From the NCBI RefSeq assembly GCF_000495855.1, contig NZ_AWGF01000017.1, forward strand, positions 1-57,495: a stretch of 57,495 nucleotides of DNA, given 5' to 3'. The position numbers were made by a program, and so were the translations under genes. This stretch comes from Asticcacaulis sp. YBE204 (lineage in GTDB: Bacteria > Pseudomonadota > Alphaproteobacteria > Caulobacterales > Caulobacteraceae). The notes under the pieces are model-generated. The model saw only the letters and a program-made list of their open reading frames with translations. It was not told where the DNA came from and did no database searches. Of this stretch, positions 8,550 through 18,443 are shown piece after piece; position 1 is the first letter of the stretch; each line of letters opens with the position of its first letter.

Positions 8550-9974
8550 TTATTTCACCACCACATCCACCTTGGTATTGGTGTTGGCGACGATGGTCAG
8601 GACCTTCGCCCCTTTGAGCGCCTTGAGCGCTGCATCGGTCGTGTCCACCACGCTGACCTCGATCCGCACATTGGTATAGTTCGGCGCATTGAGCTTATAG
8701 GTAAACGGTCCTGCCCCCGTACCGGTCGCATAGACGGCCTCCAGCGGTTCGCCCCAACTGCTGAACGCCGTCACCTTGACCTTGCCGGTGCTGAGCGTTT
8801 TGCCCGCCGGAAGCGTCACCGTCCCCGACACATCGCCAAAATGCAGCAGATCCTTGGCCGCGCTGAGCTTGACCTTGGGCAGGCCCGTCGGCGTCGCCGT
8901 ACCCTTGCGCAGGATCGAACCGCGGATGGGCCGCCCGACCGCGACGCTTTTCCACGTCGTACCCGTGTCGTTGGTGGCGACCTCATAGTTGCGGAAAGCA
9001 AACGGCACCGATTCGAACGGCGCATAGGCGGCATTGTCCGGCGTCGTCGTGACGCAATAGTGGATATGCTCGCCGCCGGTGCCGGTGCGCCCGACCGTCG
9101 CAATGGCATCGCCGCTTTTGGCCACCGGGCGGTCAAGCCACGGCGTTGCCACCGTCAAAGCGGGTTTGCCGTTGCCGAAGGTATTGCTGTAGCTGTTCTG
9201 CTGCACATGCAGCGACGAGGCATAACGGCCCAGCCCCAGCGACTGCACCACGACATTGGCATTGACCGAATCGTCATTGGCGTTGCCCTGAATAGCCAGA
9301 ACGATGGTGCCGGTGGCCGAAGCCGTGAACTTCGCCCCCTTGGTCACGGTCGGCGACACCGCCACCAGATCGTAGCAATAGACCCACTTCGCCTGGTGGC
9401 TGTCGCCTTCGTTGGCCGTGGTCTTGGGGTCGTCGAGAATATAGCCGTTGGCCTGAACCACGCGCCATTTTTCGCCGCTGGAGAACGGCAGATCGACCTG
9501 AAGATCGGTAGTCAGCGCCGCCGTCACCTTATTGGTCCACGGCCGCCATGTCAGTTGCCCGCCCTCGAACTTGCTAACCTTGGCCAGACCGTCATAGGTA
9601 TCGATCTCGTCGCTCATCGGATAACCGAGCACCCCCTGCTCCCAGTTCATCTCGGCCCATTTCGCCCGGATCAGACCGGCGACGACGTGCGCCCCCGTAT
9701 TGGGTTACCAGTAGATCGAGGCATTGGCGAAGTGCCAGAACTTGCCCTTACCGTCGGGCGCGTCGCACATGATGCCGTCCTGCGGCCCCAGATAGTCCTT
9801 GCCGTTGACCGCCTTGGCGTCCTGAATCTTTTTCTGAATGGCAAAGATGGCGACCTTGTCTTCGTCGGTATGGGCCTGTCCGGCGGTCGGCTTGGCACAG
9901 TTATAGGCGGCCTCGGCGGGCGCGCTGAACATCAGGCAAACCGCCGCAGCGGCTATGGCCCCCAAAATACGCAT
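8550..9974 (-). pseudogene. Secreted LGFP-repeat protein interrupted by an in-frame TAA
   Basis: One continuous reading frame runs from an ATG at 9974 (AAGGAG upstream, signal peptide ending AEA) to 8550, broken only by a TAA at 9705-9707. The stop falls inside a typical LGFP repeat: IYW, stop, PNTGAH, then IRAKWAE and LGYPMSDE. A serine or tyrosine codon one base away would restore it. LGFP repeats bind cell-wall or envelope material in exported proteins. After the repeat come a beta-rich region with VGRTGTGGEHIHY, faintly like an M23 peptidase motif, and an Ig-like C-terminal segment. It may be a true pseudogene, a sequencing error or a readthrough case. Confidence 0.75.
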
Positions 9975-10207
9975 GGCTGAACTCCTTTGAATGTTAAAAG
10001 GAAAAGGTGAAGACACACAGGTTCACGACCGCCTGTAGAGGCAGTTGAAAATCGTCGCATGTAAGAAAAGCGGGAACGCTACGCTCAGGCCAGAAAAGCG
10101 CGCCGGTCATCCCCGCATGGGGTCACATACCGGCGTCTGCAAATTGCAACCGATTGCGCCGATTGTCCAGATAACAACGTGATTAATAATTCGCCTGAAA
10201 GGCGTTT

Positions 10208-10885
10208 TTATATCTCTTCGTGGAGATATTCGACGAAGGCCGTCATGCGTGCGTGGCGCAGATCGGCCATGTCCTTGCCAGCAGCAGTCTTGAAGCCGGA
10301 TTTCAGCTTGAGCAGCTTGATCTCGAAATGGTCGAGCGCAAAGCTGAGATCGTCGAGTTCGCGATCCTCGGCCTTGGGGTCGACGGGATCGTACAGCGCG
10401 CTGTTCATCCGGCCCGCCGTGTAGAAACAGCGCGCGACGCCGACAAACCCGATGGCGTCGAGGCGGTCGGCGTCCTGTACTATTTTCGCTTCGATCGTTT
10501 CCGGCACGATATTGGCCGAAAAAGCGTGGGCGTGGATGGCATGGGCGACGGCTTCGGCGCGCGGCACCTCCCATCCCATGTCGATCAGCAGCGCCTGCGC
10601 CCGCTCGGACGAGAGACGCGAGGCCTCCTTGCGCAGGGGCGAGTTCTTTTCGATCGCCACGACATCGTGCAACAAGACAGCAGCAGCTATGACCTCGGCA
10701 TCGCCCCCTTCCCGCTCATGCAGGGCCATAGCGACCTTGAACACGCGCTGAAGATGCGAGACGTCGTGCGACCCGTCATCAGTCGCCGGGAGATGCGGCA
10801 ACAGGGCCTTAGCCAGCGCCAAATGGGGAGCGAAGGCAAGCGCCTGACGCGCCAATGCGGCTAAGGAAGGTGAGTCATAGGCCAT
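10208..10885 (-). CDS. HD-domain metal-dependent phosphohydrolase
   Basis: A 225-residue HD-superfamily protein. Metal-binding motifs are visible: HDVSHLQRV with the first His, LLHDVV with the HD pair, and DADRLDAIG with the distal Asp. The spacing is that of the uncharacterised YedJ-like predicted phosphohydrolases, which act on nucleotides or phosphorylated small molecules; the substrate is unknown. The start is uncertain: the ATG at 10885 or a GTG at 10891, neither with a strong ribosome binding site. It is a single gene downstream of the pet operon terminator and on the same strand. Confidence 0.88.
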   Translation of the reverse strand: MAYDSPSLAALARQALAFAPHLALAKALLPHLPATDDGSHDVSHLQRVFKVAMALHEREGGDAEVIAAAVLLHDVVAIEKNSPLRKEASRLSSERAQALLIDMGWEVPRAEAVAHAIHAHAFSANIVPETIEAKIVQDADRLDAIGFVGVARCFYTAGRMNSALYDPVDPKAEDRELDDLSFALDHFEIKLLKLKSGFKTAAGKDMADLRHARMTAFVEYLHEEI

Positions 10886-10961
10886 GATCACATTTATAGA
10901 AAATTTATGGCCGCCGAGAAAGCTTAAAACCGCGAGACGTCGCGTTTTCCCTCCAGATGCG

Positions 10962-10990
10962 AAAAACCCCCTGAGCGAACTCAGGGGGCC
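10962..10990 (-). terminator. Terminator of the petABC operon
   Basis: On the minus strand an 8-bp GC stem (10981-10988 with 10967-10974) with a 6-base loop is followed by five T. It lies about 140 bases after the petC stop codon and before the HD gene. Confidence 0.75.
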
Positions 10991-11124
10991 TGAATGCTTA
11001 GTTAGAGGGACGGCATGACGCGGCGAAAGGTGTTGGCTTTCGAGACCCGAAGCGCAGCGTACTTAAGTACGTGAGCATCGGATCGCAGAAAGACGGCACT
11101 TTGCAGCCCGTCAGGACGTTCCGG

Positions 11125-11994
11125 CTAGTGTTTGTTGCCCCAGACCTTGCGGTATGCCGCATAGGTCAGGCCCGCAAACAGCAGGAGGTAGATCAGCACC
11201 GCGACACCGGTCTTCTTGCGAAGTGTAGCGTGCGGATCGCCAGCCCATTCCAGGAAGGTGGCCACGTCGGCGGCCATCTGGTGCGTCGTCGCCTTGGTAC
11301 CATCGTCGAAGGTGACGAGATCATCCTTCAGCGGCGGGGCCATGGCCAGAACGCCACCGACCGGGACGTGGTGCGGATCACCCGACCACTGGGTCGCCAG
11401 AGCGCCGGCCATATAGGGGTTGTAGTGCTGGCCTTCGGCGACGTGTAGCCCCTTGGGCGGCGTATGATAACCGGTCAGCAGCGAATAGACGTAGCGGGCA
11501 CCGCCGTGGCGGGCCTTGGTGATCACCGACAGGTCGGGCGGCAGGGCCCCACCGTTCGACGCACGCGCCGCATATTCGTTGGCAAACTTCTTCGGGAAGT
11601 GGTCGGACGTCGTCGCCGGACGGGTGATGGCGTCACCCGTGTCGGTGTCGATATCCGGCACTTCGAATTCCGAAGCGATCTGCTTCACATAGGGATTGTC
11701 GTTCGGGTTCTTGTACTTCTCGTCGTAGAAGGGACCGCCCTTCTGGCCGAGGTTACGGAAGGACAGAAGCGTCGCCGCATGGCAGTTCGAGCAGACTTCG
11801 CGGAAGACCTTGTAGCCGCGTTGCAGCTGGCCCTGGTCGAAAGTGCCGAACGGCCCTTCGAAGGAAAAGCCTTCCTTGGGGGCGTGCGGGTGGGCCGCGC
11901 CGCCCGAAGCCAGGGCCGGAGCCGAGACCACGAGTGTGGCCGCAGCCGCCATCAAACCGAAGGTTTTGAGGGTTTTCGTCATAAAAGCAGACAT
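11125..11994 (-). CDS. petC: Cytochrome c1 of the bc1 complex
   Basis: Carries the covalently bound c-type haem that passes electrons from the Rieske protein to soluble or membrane cytochrome c. The 289-residue precursor has a Sec signal, a single haem motif CSNCH near residue 68, a predicted Met ligand region before the C-terminus, and one C-terminal membrane anchor (VLIYLLLFAGLTYAAY) followed by a basic end. The ATG at 11994 lies only a few bases after the petB stop codon, so it is the third gene of petA-petB-petC. A second ATG is at 11982. Confidence 0.95.
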   Translation of the reverse strand: MSAFMTKTLKTFGLMAAAATLVVSAPALASGGAAHPHAPKEGFSFEGPFGTFDQGQLQRGYKVFREVCSNCHAATLLSFRNLGQKGGPFYDEKYKNPNDNPYVKQIASEFEVPDIDTDTGDAITRPATTSDHFPKKFANEYAARASNGGALPPDLSVITKARHGGARYVYSLLTGYHTPPKGLHVAEGQHYNPYMAGALATQWSGDPHHVPVGGVLAMAPPLKDDLVTFDDGTKATTHQMAADVATFLEWAGDPHATLRKKTGVAVLIYLLLFAGLTYAAYRKVWGNKH

Positions 11995-11999
11995 CTGAC

Positions 12000-13289
12000 T
12001 CAGCCCTTCTTCTTGGCGTGGTCGGCGAGGATGGCCTCGCTGATGGAGGCCGGAACCGGCAGGGGATCTTCCTTCAGGCCGATCCACGGCATTATGATCA
12101 GGAAGAACGCGAAGTAGTAGAAGGTCAGGCCGCGGGTCAGCCAGACATAGTTCAGGCCGATCGGGTTGCCGTCCGAGTTGGTACCGATCGAGAAGACCAT
12201 GTCATCGGGCAGTTGCCCGCCGCACCAGCCGAGGCCGAGGCAGACGACGACGAAGATCACGAAGAACCAGCGCATAACCGGACGGTAACGCATCGAGCGC
12301 ACCTTCGACGTATCGAGCCACGGCAGGACGAAGATCACCGCGATGGCGCCGAACATGGCAACGACACCGAGGAACTTGTCCGGCACGGCGCGCAGGATGG
12401 CGTAGAACGGCAACATGTACCATTCGGGCACGATATGCGCCGGGGTGACCAGCGGGTTGGCCGGGATATAGTTGTCGGCGTGGCCCAGTGCGTTCGGCAT
12501 GAAGAAGACGAATAGCGAGAACAACATCAGGAAGAGGATGATGCCGAGGCCGTCCTTCACCGTCGCATACGGCGTGAAGGGTACGGTGTCTTCCTTAGAC
12601 TTGATCTCGACACCGGCCGGGTTGTTCTGCCCCGTCACGTGCAGCGCCCAGATATGGAGGATGACCACACCGGCGATGACGAACGGCAGCAGATAGTGCA
12701 GCGAGAAGAAGCGGTTCAGCGTTGGCTGGTCGACGGCGAAGCCGCCCTGCAACCAGGTCAGGATCGGACCGCCGATGACGGGGATGGCGCCGATCAGGTT
12801 GGTGATGACGACCGCGCCGTGGAAGGACATCTGACCCCAGGGCAGGACGTAGCCCATGAAGGCCGTAGCGATCATCAGGAAGAAGATGATGCAGCCGAGG
12901 ATCCACAGCACTTCGCGCGGGGCCTTGTAAGACCCATAATAAAGACCGCGGAACATGTGGACGAAGACGGCGAAGAAGAACATCGACGCGCCGTTGGCGT
13001 GGACGTAGCGGATCAGCCAGCCGTAATTGACGTCGCGCATGATGCGCTCGACCGAATTGAAGGCCATGTCGACATGCGGCACATAGTGCATGACCAGAAT
13101 GATGCCGGTGATGATCTGGATCATCAGGCAGACCGACAGAATGCCGCCGAAGGTCCACCAGTAGTTCAGATTGCGCGGCGTCGGGTAGTCGACGAACGAA
13201 TCGTAGGCCAGACGGACGATCGGAAGGCGCTGGTCCAGCCACTTCTCGACGCCGGTCTTCGGCTCATAGGTTGAAGGATGGTCGCTCAT
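12000..13289 (-). CDS. petB: Cytochrome b of the bc1 complex
   Basis: A 429-residue integral membrane protein that holds haems bL and bH and forms the quinol oxidation and quinone reduction sites. It has the long hydrophobic helices of the family, with histidine pairs in the second and fourth helices ([10 protein letters not shown] region and HYLLPFVI region). It also has the PEWY motif ([15 protein letters not shown]) that lines the quinol site. Length agrees with alphaproteobacterial cytochrome b (about 430). It starts 11 bases after the petA stop and runs directly into petC. Confidence 0.97.
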   Translation of the reverse strand: MSDHPSTYEPKTGVEKWLDQRLPIVRLAYDSFVDYPTPRNLNYWWTFGGILSVCLMIQIITGIILVMHYVPHVDMAFNSVERIMRDVNYGWLIRYVHANGASMFFFAVFVHMFRGLYYGSYKAPREVLWILGCIIFFLMIATAFMGYVLPWGQMSFHGAVVITNLIGAIPVIGGPILTWLQGGFAVDQPTLNRFFSLHYLLPFVIAGVVILHIWALHVTGQNNPAGVEIKSKEDTVPFTPYATVKDGLGIILFLMLFSLFVFFMPNALGHADNYIPANPLVTPAHIVPEWYMLPFYAILRAVPDKFLGVVAMFGAIAVIFVLPWLDTSKVRSMRYRPVMRWFFVIFVVVCLGLGWCGGQLPDDMVFSIGTNSDGNPIGLNYVWLTRGLTFYYFAFFLIIMPWIGLKEDPLPVPASISEAILADHAKKKG

Positions 13290-13299
13290 GATGTCCCCC

Positions 13300-13845
13300 T
13301 TACCCGATCTTCACTTTGGTGTCGGACAGGTATGTATATTCCGGCACGGCGAGGTTCAGCGGCGCGGGGCCCTTACGGATACGACCCGACGTGTCGTAGT
13401 GCGACCCGTGGCACGGGCAGAACCAACCGCCGAAATCACCGGCGCCGAAGGTCGGCACGCAGCCGAGGTGCGTACACGAACCAACGAGGATCAGATACTG
13501 TTCCTTGCCCTTTTTGACGCGGTCGGCGTCGGTCTGCGGATCCTTGAGGTCCGACAGCTTGACATCTTCGGCTTCCTTGATTTCCTTGGGCGTACGGTAA
13601 CGCACGAACAGGGGCTTGCCGCGCCATTTGATGACGACCTGCATGCCTTCCTGCACCTTGCCGAGATCGAACTCGGCCGAGGCCATGGCCAGGGTATCGG
13701 CGGCGGGGTTCATCTGCGACACCAAAGGTGCGGCAATGACGCCGACCGCGCCCACGGCAGCCGCGCCGGCGGCAATGTAAATGAAATCGCGGCGGTTCGG
13801 GTCTTCGCCCACAACCGTGCCATGATCCTTCTCAGGTTCGCTCAC
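13300..13845 (-). CDS. petA: Rieske iron-sulfur protein of the bc1 complex
   Basis: Takes the first electron from ubiquinol through a [2Fe-2S] cluster. Two cluster-binding motifs are present: CTHLGC and CPCHGS, each giving one Cys and one His ligand plus a disulfide pair. The N-terminal NRRDF followed by a glycine/alanine-rich helix is the twin-arginine membrane anchor of Rieske proteins. I choose the GTG at 13845, because AGAGGT lies just before it; another GTG at 13878 would add 11 arginine-rich residues. First gene of the pet operon, divergent from trmL. Confidence 0.95.
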   Translation of the reverse strand: MSEPEKDHGTVVGEDPNRRDFIYIAAGAAAVGAVGVIAAPLVSQMNPAADTLAMASAEFDLGKVQEGMQVVIKWRGKPLFVRYRTPKEIKEAEDVKLSDLKDPQTDADRVKKGKEQYLILVGSCTHLGCVPTFGAGDFGGWFCPCHGSHYDTSGRIRKGPAPLNLAVPEYTYLSDTKVKIG

Positions 13846-14106
13846 CTTAGCACCTCTTCTCTTGCGCGCGCGCGCCACCCTGTCGGACAGGACCGGATGT
13901 TAACCTCAATGCAGACAGGTCCGATTCTCGACGGCCGGTCCTTAATTTTATGTTTTGCACATACCCCGGCGCGTCGAATGCGGTTTGCGTTCGCGAATCG
14001 GCGCGCTAAAGGCATGCGCGACTCCATGTCGCACGGAGTCCTGTTCGTCTATAACCACAATTGAGGGATGGATACAAACCACCCCTCTCAAAAATATGGC
14101 AATAAA

Positions 14107-14586
14107 ATGCGTTTAGTCCTTTTTCAACCGGATATCCCACAAAATCTCGGCAGTGCGATCCGATTGTCAGCCTGTCTGGGGGTCGAACTCGACATCATCG
14201 AACCGTGCGGCTTTCCTTTGAGCGACAAAGCGGTCAAACGCACGGCCATGGATTATGGCGACGCCGCCCGTGTGACACGGCACGATTCGTGGGCGAAATT
14301 CACCGCATGGCGCGACCAAACGTCACAGGGGAGCCGTGTCATCCTCTTCACCACGAAATCCGCACAACCCTATTGCGACTTCGCCTTTACGCTCGACGAT
14401 ATCCTGCTGATGGGTCGCGAAAGCGCCGGTGTGCCGGACGAGGTACACGCCTATGCAGATGCCCGCCTGTTCATCCCGATGCAGCCGGGGATGCGCTCGA
14501 TCAATGTGATCAATTCCGCCGCTATGGCGCTCGGCGAAGCGCTTCGGCAGACACAAGGGTTTGCGAAAGCCAATGCGGACACCTAA
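14107..14586 (+). CDS. trmL: tRNA (cytidine/uridine-34 2'-O)-methyltransferase
   Basis: A SPOUT-class enzyme that methylates the ribose of the wobble base in some leucine tRNAs, using S-adenosylmethionine. The 159-residue protein begins MRLVLFQPDIPQN as in the family. It has the knot-forming C-terminal motifs LLMGRESAGVPDEV and IPMQPGMRSINVINSAAM. An in-frame ATG at 14068 adds 13 residues, but its GAGGG lies too close; the start at 14107 fits homologues better. hemF follows 9 bases after the stop codon, so the two are probably one operon. Confidence 0.92.
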   Translation: MRLVLFQPDIPQNLGSAIRLSACLGVELDIIEPCGFPLSDKAVKRTAMDYGDAARVTRHDSWAKFTAWRDQTSQGSRVILFTTKSAQPYCDFAFTLDDILLMGRESAGVPDEVHAYADARLFIPMQPGMRSINVINSAAMALGEALRQTQGFAKANADT

Positions 14587-14595
14587 GGACGTATC

Positions 14596-15483
14596 ATGAC
14601 AGACTCCGCCCCCCTCCCCACCGAAATCCTGACTGAACGCCGCGAAGCCGCTGCGGCGTGGTTCCGCAGCTTGCGCGATTCGATCTGCGCCGCCTTCGAG
14701 GCGCTGGAAGACGAAGCCCCCGCCGAGCTTTATGGTGACACGCCCGGGCGATTCGTCCGCACGCCGTGGACCCGTGCCGAAGGTGGCGGCGGCGAAATGT
14801 CGATGATGCATGGGCGGCTGTTCGAAAAGGTCGGCGTCCATATCTCGACCGTTCACGGCACTTTTTCGCCCGACTTCGCCAAGACTGTGCCGGGTGCCAC
14901 TGATGATCCGCGCTTCTTCGCCTGCGGCATCAGTCTGATCTCGCACATGACCAATCCGCATGTGCCAGCCGTCCACATGAACACCCGCTTCATCGCCACG
15001 ACACAGAGCTGGTTCGGTGGCGGTGCTGATCTGACGCCTCTGCTCGATGCCGACCGGTCGCCCGATGCGCCGCAGACCGTAGCCTTTCATGAGGCGTTCC
15101 GTGAAACCTGCGACCGGTTCGATCCGTCCTATTATGATCGTTTCAAAAAATGGTGCGACGAATACTTCTTCCTGCCGCACCGGAACGAGCCGCGCGGTAC
15201 CGGCGGCATCTTCTACGATCATCTCAATTCGGGGGCGCACGAGACAGACTTTTCTTTTACAAAAGCCGTGGGGCAGACCTTTCTGTCTACATATCCATCC
15301 CTTGTAAAACAACGAATGAGACAGGTCTGGTCACCGGAAGACAGGGACCGGCAGCTTGTTCAACGGGGGCGGTATGTCGAGTTTAACCTGCTCTACGACC
15401 GGGGAACCATGTTCGGTCTGAAGACCGGCGGCAATGTCGAGGCCATCCTGTCATCGATGCCGCCGCTGGTTAAGTGGCCGTAA
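14596..15483 (+). CDS. hemF: Oxygen-dependent coproporphyrinogen III oxidase
   Basis: Converts coproporphyrinogen III to protoporphyrinogen IX using O2 in haem synthesis. The 295-residue protein has typical family blocks: the glycine-rich [14 protein letters not shown] segment, the VHISTVHG strand, [13 protein letters not shown] and [10 protein letters not shown], the [13 protein letters not shown] block with conserved His, and near the end the [18 protein letters not shown] signature. It lies directly after trmL on the same strand. The last 14 bases overlap the convergent VOC gene. Aerobic haem supply fits with the nearby cytochrome genes. Confidence 0.96.
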   Translation: MTDSAPLPTEILTERREAAAAWFRSLRDSICAAFEALEDEAPAELYGDTPGRFVRTPWTRAEGGGGEMSMMHGRLFEKVGVHISTVHGTFSPDFAKTVPGATDDPRFFACGISLISHMTNPHVPAVHMNTRFIATTQSWFGGGADLTPLLDADRSPDAPQTVAFHEAFRETCDRFDPSYYDRFKKWCDEYFFLPHRNEPRGTGGIFYDHLNSGAHETDFSFTKAVGQTFLSTYPSLVKQRMRQVWSPEDRDRQLVQRGRYVEFNLLYDRGTMFGLKTGGNVEAILSSMPPLVKWP

Positions 15484-15874
15484 TCACCACCGCTTCTGCT
15501 GAGCGCGTCGATGGGCCGTGGAAGGTCGCCTCTATGTTGTTGCCGTCGGGATCATAGACAAACGCGCCGTAATAGCCGGGGTGATAATCGCGCTCACCCG
15601 GCGCGCCGTTGTCGCGACCACCCGCCGCCATAGCGGCATCATAGAAGGCCGTCACCGCGTCCCGGTCCTTTGCCTGAAACGACAGGTGGATGTGTGACAG
15701 CGGTTCACCCTGCGAGATGTAGAGTTCATCGATTTGCAGATGACGGTCGCTTTCGTTGATGCGCACATCGGGCTTCACGGCGGAAATGGCAGCCTTGTAG
15801 AAGCGCTTGCTGGCGTCGAGGTCTTTGACGACCAGATGCACGTGATCGATCAGTCGTCCGGTGTGATATTCCAT
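15470..15874 (-). CDS. VOC-superfamily (glyoxalase/dioxygenase fold) protein
   Basis: A 134-residue single-domain VOC protein with two beta-alpha-beta-beta-beta modules. Visible family features are [18 protein letters not shown] at the start, a second metal-ligand candidate in [11 protein letters not shown], and [19 protein letters not shown] near the end. These positions supply His and Glu for a divalent metal in this family. The substrate is unknown. It is convergent with hemF, overlapping its end by 14 bases. Confidence 0.85.
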   Translation of the reverse strand: MEYHTGRLIDHVHLVVKDLDASKRFYKAAISAVKPDVRINESDRHLQIDELYISQGEPLSHIHLSFQAKDRDAVTAFYDAAMAAGGRDNGAPGERDYHPGYYGAFVYDPDGNNIEATFHGPSTRSAEAVVITAT

Positions 15875-15944
15875 GCGAGGTCTCCTTCTGACGCAGAGAC
15901 CCTAGGCCGGAACCGTGCAAAAAATCGGCAGGGATTTAATAATG

Positions 15945-16319
15945 CTACTGGCCCGTAGCCATTTCTATAACTGCTTTTATTAACCAACGCCCTAAAGACA
16001 GGGCGAGGAGAACGGCGCAGGGCAGATAAATCAGCCTCACCCACCATCGCTGAACACGCATCAAAGACTGGAGAGACGACTCCATGTTTTCAGCGATAGG
16101 CGTCCGATAAATCTCCCATTCGATCATCAACCACGCCAGCGTGTCGTGAGATGGCGGGGCGCCTCTGTGGACTTCAGGTACATGGGGAAGGCGCACAAAA
16201 TTATCATGCGCCAAATAGGCATCGATAAGTTGCGATCTCAGCCCTACCCACACCAATAGCAAAGGAACGAGAAACGCAATTCCCAAGCCGAAAGCACCCC
16301 AGAGCCAAGCATTCTCCAC
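15945..16319 (-). CDS. Small two-helix membrane protein of unknown function
   Basis: A 124-residue protein with one hydrophobic helix at about residues 9-27 and another at about 96-112. The soluble segment of about 65 residues between them is charged and His/Pro-rich. The gene starts 3 bases after the stop of the amidotransferase gene, so the two are probably co-transcribed. I do not recognise a family. Confidence 0.6.
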   Translation of the reverse strand: MENAWLWGAFGLGIAFLVPLLLVWVGLRSQLIDAYLAHDNFVRLPHVPEVHRGAPPSHDTLAWLMIEWEIYRTPIAENMESSLQSLMRVQRWWVRLIYLPCAVLLALSLGRWLIKAVIEMATGQ

Positions 16320-16322
16320 AGA

Positions 16323-17033
16323 TTACGCCGCCAGAAACTTTGAGATCGCGCCCAGCACCTGATCGCGGCTGGAGGTCGATTTGAGGCTTTCCAGCGCCTG
16401 ATCGACCAGATGCTCGCTGATACGCGTGCCGCGACGGCTGAGCAGCAAATCACCGGCAAAATCCTGACAGAATTCCGGGTGGCACTGGAACGAGATCGCC
16501 TTGCGGTCGGTATAGTAGAGCGCGCCATGCGGCGTGAACTCCGACCCCGCCAGAATGATGGCCGCATCGGGCTTTTTGACCACCTGATCCTGATGGGTCA
16601 CGGCCACATGCAGGGCCGGCAGATCCGTTTCGGCCAGTTCACGCCATAAGGCATTATCATGGATGGTATATTCGTGCAGGCCGACGCCCCAGCCCTTTTT
16701 GGACTTCTCGACGTGGCCGCCCCAGGCCTGCGCCATGACCTGATGACCGAAGCAGATACCGACCACCGGCACGGCAACATCGACGCCTTTGAGCCAGTCG
16801 ATCAGCGAGGTGATCCACGGATGATCTTCGTAAACGCCTGCCGGTGACCCGGTAATGACGACCCCCGTCAGGTGATCGGCGGGATCAGGGAGTTCGCCTT
16901 CGAGGGTGCGGAAAACCCGAAACTGACGGTTCGGCGCGGCCAGATGCTGCGCGAACATATCGGCATAGGTGCCGTAGGTGTCGCTTAGGTTATCGGGCGG
17001 GACGCCGGTTTCCAGAATGGCGATATAAGACAT
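16323..17033 (-). CDS. Class I glutamine amidotransferase-like protein (GuaA-like)
   Basis: The 236-residue protein has the type 1 glutamine amidotransferase fold on its own. The nucleophile motif is GICFGHQVMA with the catalytic Cys, and the His-Glu part of the triad is in QCHPEF. It resembles the stand-alone GMP-synthase-like domain proteins rather than true GuaA, since no ATP-pyrophosphatase domain is present. Such proteins hydrolyse glutamine or gamma-glutamyl compounds; the partner is unknown. It is followed closely by the small membrane protein gene. Confidence 0.88.
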   Translation of the reverse strand: MSYIAILETGVPPDNLSDTYGTYADMFAQHLAAPNRQFRVFRTLEGELPDPADHLTGVVITGSPAGVYEDHPWITSLIDWLKGVDVAVPVVGICFGHQVMAQAWGGHVEKSKKGWGVGLHEYTIHDNALWRELAETDLPALHVAVTHQDQVVKKPDAAIILAGSEFTPHGALYYTDRKAISFQCHPEFCQDFAGDLLLSRRGTRISEHLVDQALESLKSTSSRDQVLGAISKFLAA

Positions 17034-17078
17034 GAAAGCACAGGTAATGAAAGGCAGGGGGAACGGTTTACAAGTCCC

Positions 17079-18278
17079 TTATATTTTTGTCCGTTTGCGG
17101 ATTTCGTCAATGGCAGCGTCAATCACGTTTTGCGAGAAATCGTGTGCGACCCAATCGGCTTCGATGCCCTTCATCGCCTGTCCGAGTTGCGGGCCGGGTG
17201 GGAGGCCCGCGGCGACCAATTGTGCAGATTTCAAAGGAAAAACCGGCAAATCGAGCCGCTCTATCCGAGCTTCGGTCTCCGGCCATTCGGTGCGCGAGCG
17301 ACCCGATACGGCGGCGCGCAGCATCAGGGCGTCATGCAGCGCGGCCTTGCCTGTACGATAGGCGGTTCTCAGCCACACCGCATCATCGGCCTCTATATCC
17401 ACCTCAGGCCATAGCCGGGCGGCGTGGCGAATACGGTCTGCGATGCGATTGGACAGGCGCAACCGTGACGGCAGACGATTCAGCGCCGATGGGCTCAGGC
17501 CGTCGGGGTAGAGCAATCCAAGAAGCCGTAGTTCGACGTCTTCCGTCAGCCCGCACATAACTTTCAGGGCGATCGGTGTCGTCGCAATGCCGGTCAGGAC
17601 ATGCGCCATCACGCCACTATCAATCATGGATTCAATTATGGCGACCGGATCGGCCACGCCCAACAGCTTGAACAGTTCCTGACTGATCCGCTCGCCCGAC
17701 AAGGTATCGATCCCGCTTTTCAGACGCGTGCAGGCCGCGAACGACTCTGCATCCATCGCCTGACCGTGGCTGGCGGTAAAGCGGAAGAAACGCAGGATAC
17801 GCAGATAGTCCTCGCGGATGCGCGTCTCGGCATCGCCGATGAATCGCACGCGCCCTTCGTGCGCGTCGGTCAGCCCGTTGCCGGTTGGATCGAAGACCTC
17901 GCCGCGAATATCGGCATAGAGCGCGTTGAGATAAAAATCGCGCCGCTGCGCATCCTTCGCCCAGTCGGTGGTGAAGCTGACCACCGCGCGGCGGCCATCG
18001 GTTTCGACGTCTTCGCGCAGGGAGGTGATCTCGAAAGCCTCGCCGTCAATGATTGACGATATGGTACCGAAGGCCTTGCCGGTCGGAACGTGACGGATAT
18101 GCGCCGCCGTCAGCGCCGCCTCGGTCTCATCTGGCGTCAGTTGAGTCGACAGATCGAGGTCGGTGGGTTCGCGCCCCATGACGACATTGCGCACGCAGCC
18201 GCCGACGAAGCGTACGCACCCTTCCCCGCCGCGCGCTTCGAGCGCGGCGAAGACCTGCCGGACGGCGAGACGGAGCAT
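17079..18278 (-). CDS. cca: CCA tRNA nucleotidyltransferase / poly(A) polymerase family
   Basis: Adds or repairs the 3' CCA end of tRNA. The 399-residue class II enzyme has the N-terminal nucleotidyltransferase motif RFVGGCVRN followed by TDLDL with the two metal-binding Asp. It also has the RRDFYLNALY motif, the TRIREDYLRILRFFRF neck motif, and a helical C-terminal body. A longer open frame extends to 18419, but that extension translates the REP palindromes and is not expected to be protein. No good ribosome binding site precedes 18278, so a TTG at 18305 is a possible alternative. Lies 45 bases from the amidotransferase. Confidence 0.9.
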   Translation of the reverse strand: MLRLAVRQVFAALEARGGEGCVRFVGGCVRNVVMGREPTDLDLSTQLTPDETEAALTAAHIRHVPTGKAFGTISSIIDGEAFEITSLREDVETDGRRAVVSFTTDWAKDAQRRDFYLNALYADIRGEVFDPTGNGLTDAHEGRVRFIGDAETRIREDYLRILRFFRFTASHGQAMDAESFAACTRLKSGIDTLSGERISQELFKLLGVADPVAIIESMIDSGVMAHVLTGIATTPIALKVMCGLTEDVELRLLGLLYPDGLSPSALNRLPSRLRLSNRIADRIRHAARLWPEVDIEADDAVWLRTAYRTGKAALHDALMLRAAVSGRSRTEWPETEARIERLDLPVFPLKSAQLVAAGLPPGPQLGQAMKGIEADWVAHDFSQNVIDAAIDEIRKRTKI

Positions 18279-18314
18279 AATGGGCGGGAGGAGGACTGAA
18301 GCCAATTCATTTCT

Positions 18315-18432
18315 TCCCCCTCTCCCTTGAGGGAGAGGGTCGGGGTGAGGGGTAACAGTTAGCCATTGCACGATGAGGCATTTCCCCCTCACCCGGCCTT
18401 CGGCCACCTTCTCCCTCAAGGGAGAGGGGATT
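18315..18432. repeat. REP-like palindrome pair (family 1), copy A
   Basis: Two inverted copies of the same unit. The first palindrome is CCCTCTCCCT-TG-AGGGAGAGGG at 18318-18339, followed by GGGGTGAGGGG. The second, in opposite orientation, runs from about 18383 to 18431 with CCCCTCACCC first. The arrangement is that of a bacterial interspersed mosaic element. Related copies lie at 23539, 31639 and 46866. Confidence 0.85.
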
Positions 18433-18443
18433 TAATGGCAACC

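Noticed and set aside
11058-11071. 14-bp palindrome CGTACTTAAGTACG downstream of petC as a regulatory site
   Set aside because: It is short, has no neighbour that explains it, and such palindromes are expected by chance at this scale.
18279-18419. N-terminal extension of the CCA enzyme reading frame
   Set aside because: The added residues are a translation of the REP palindromes and the family N-terminus begins at about 18278.
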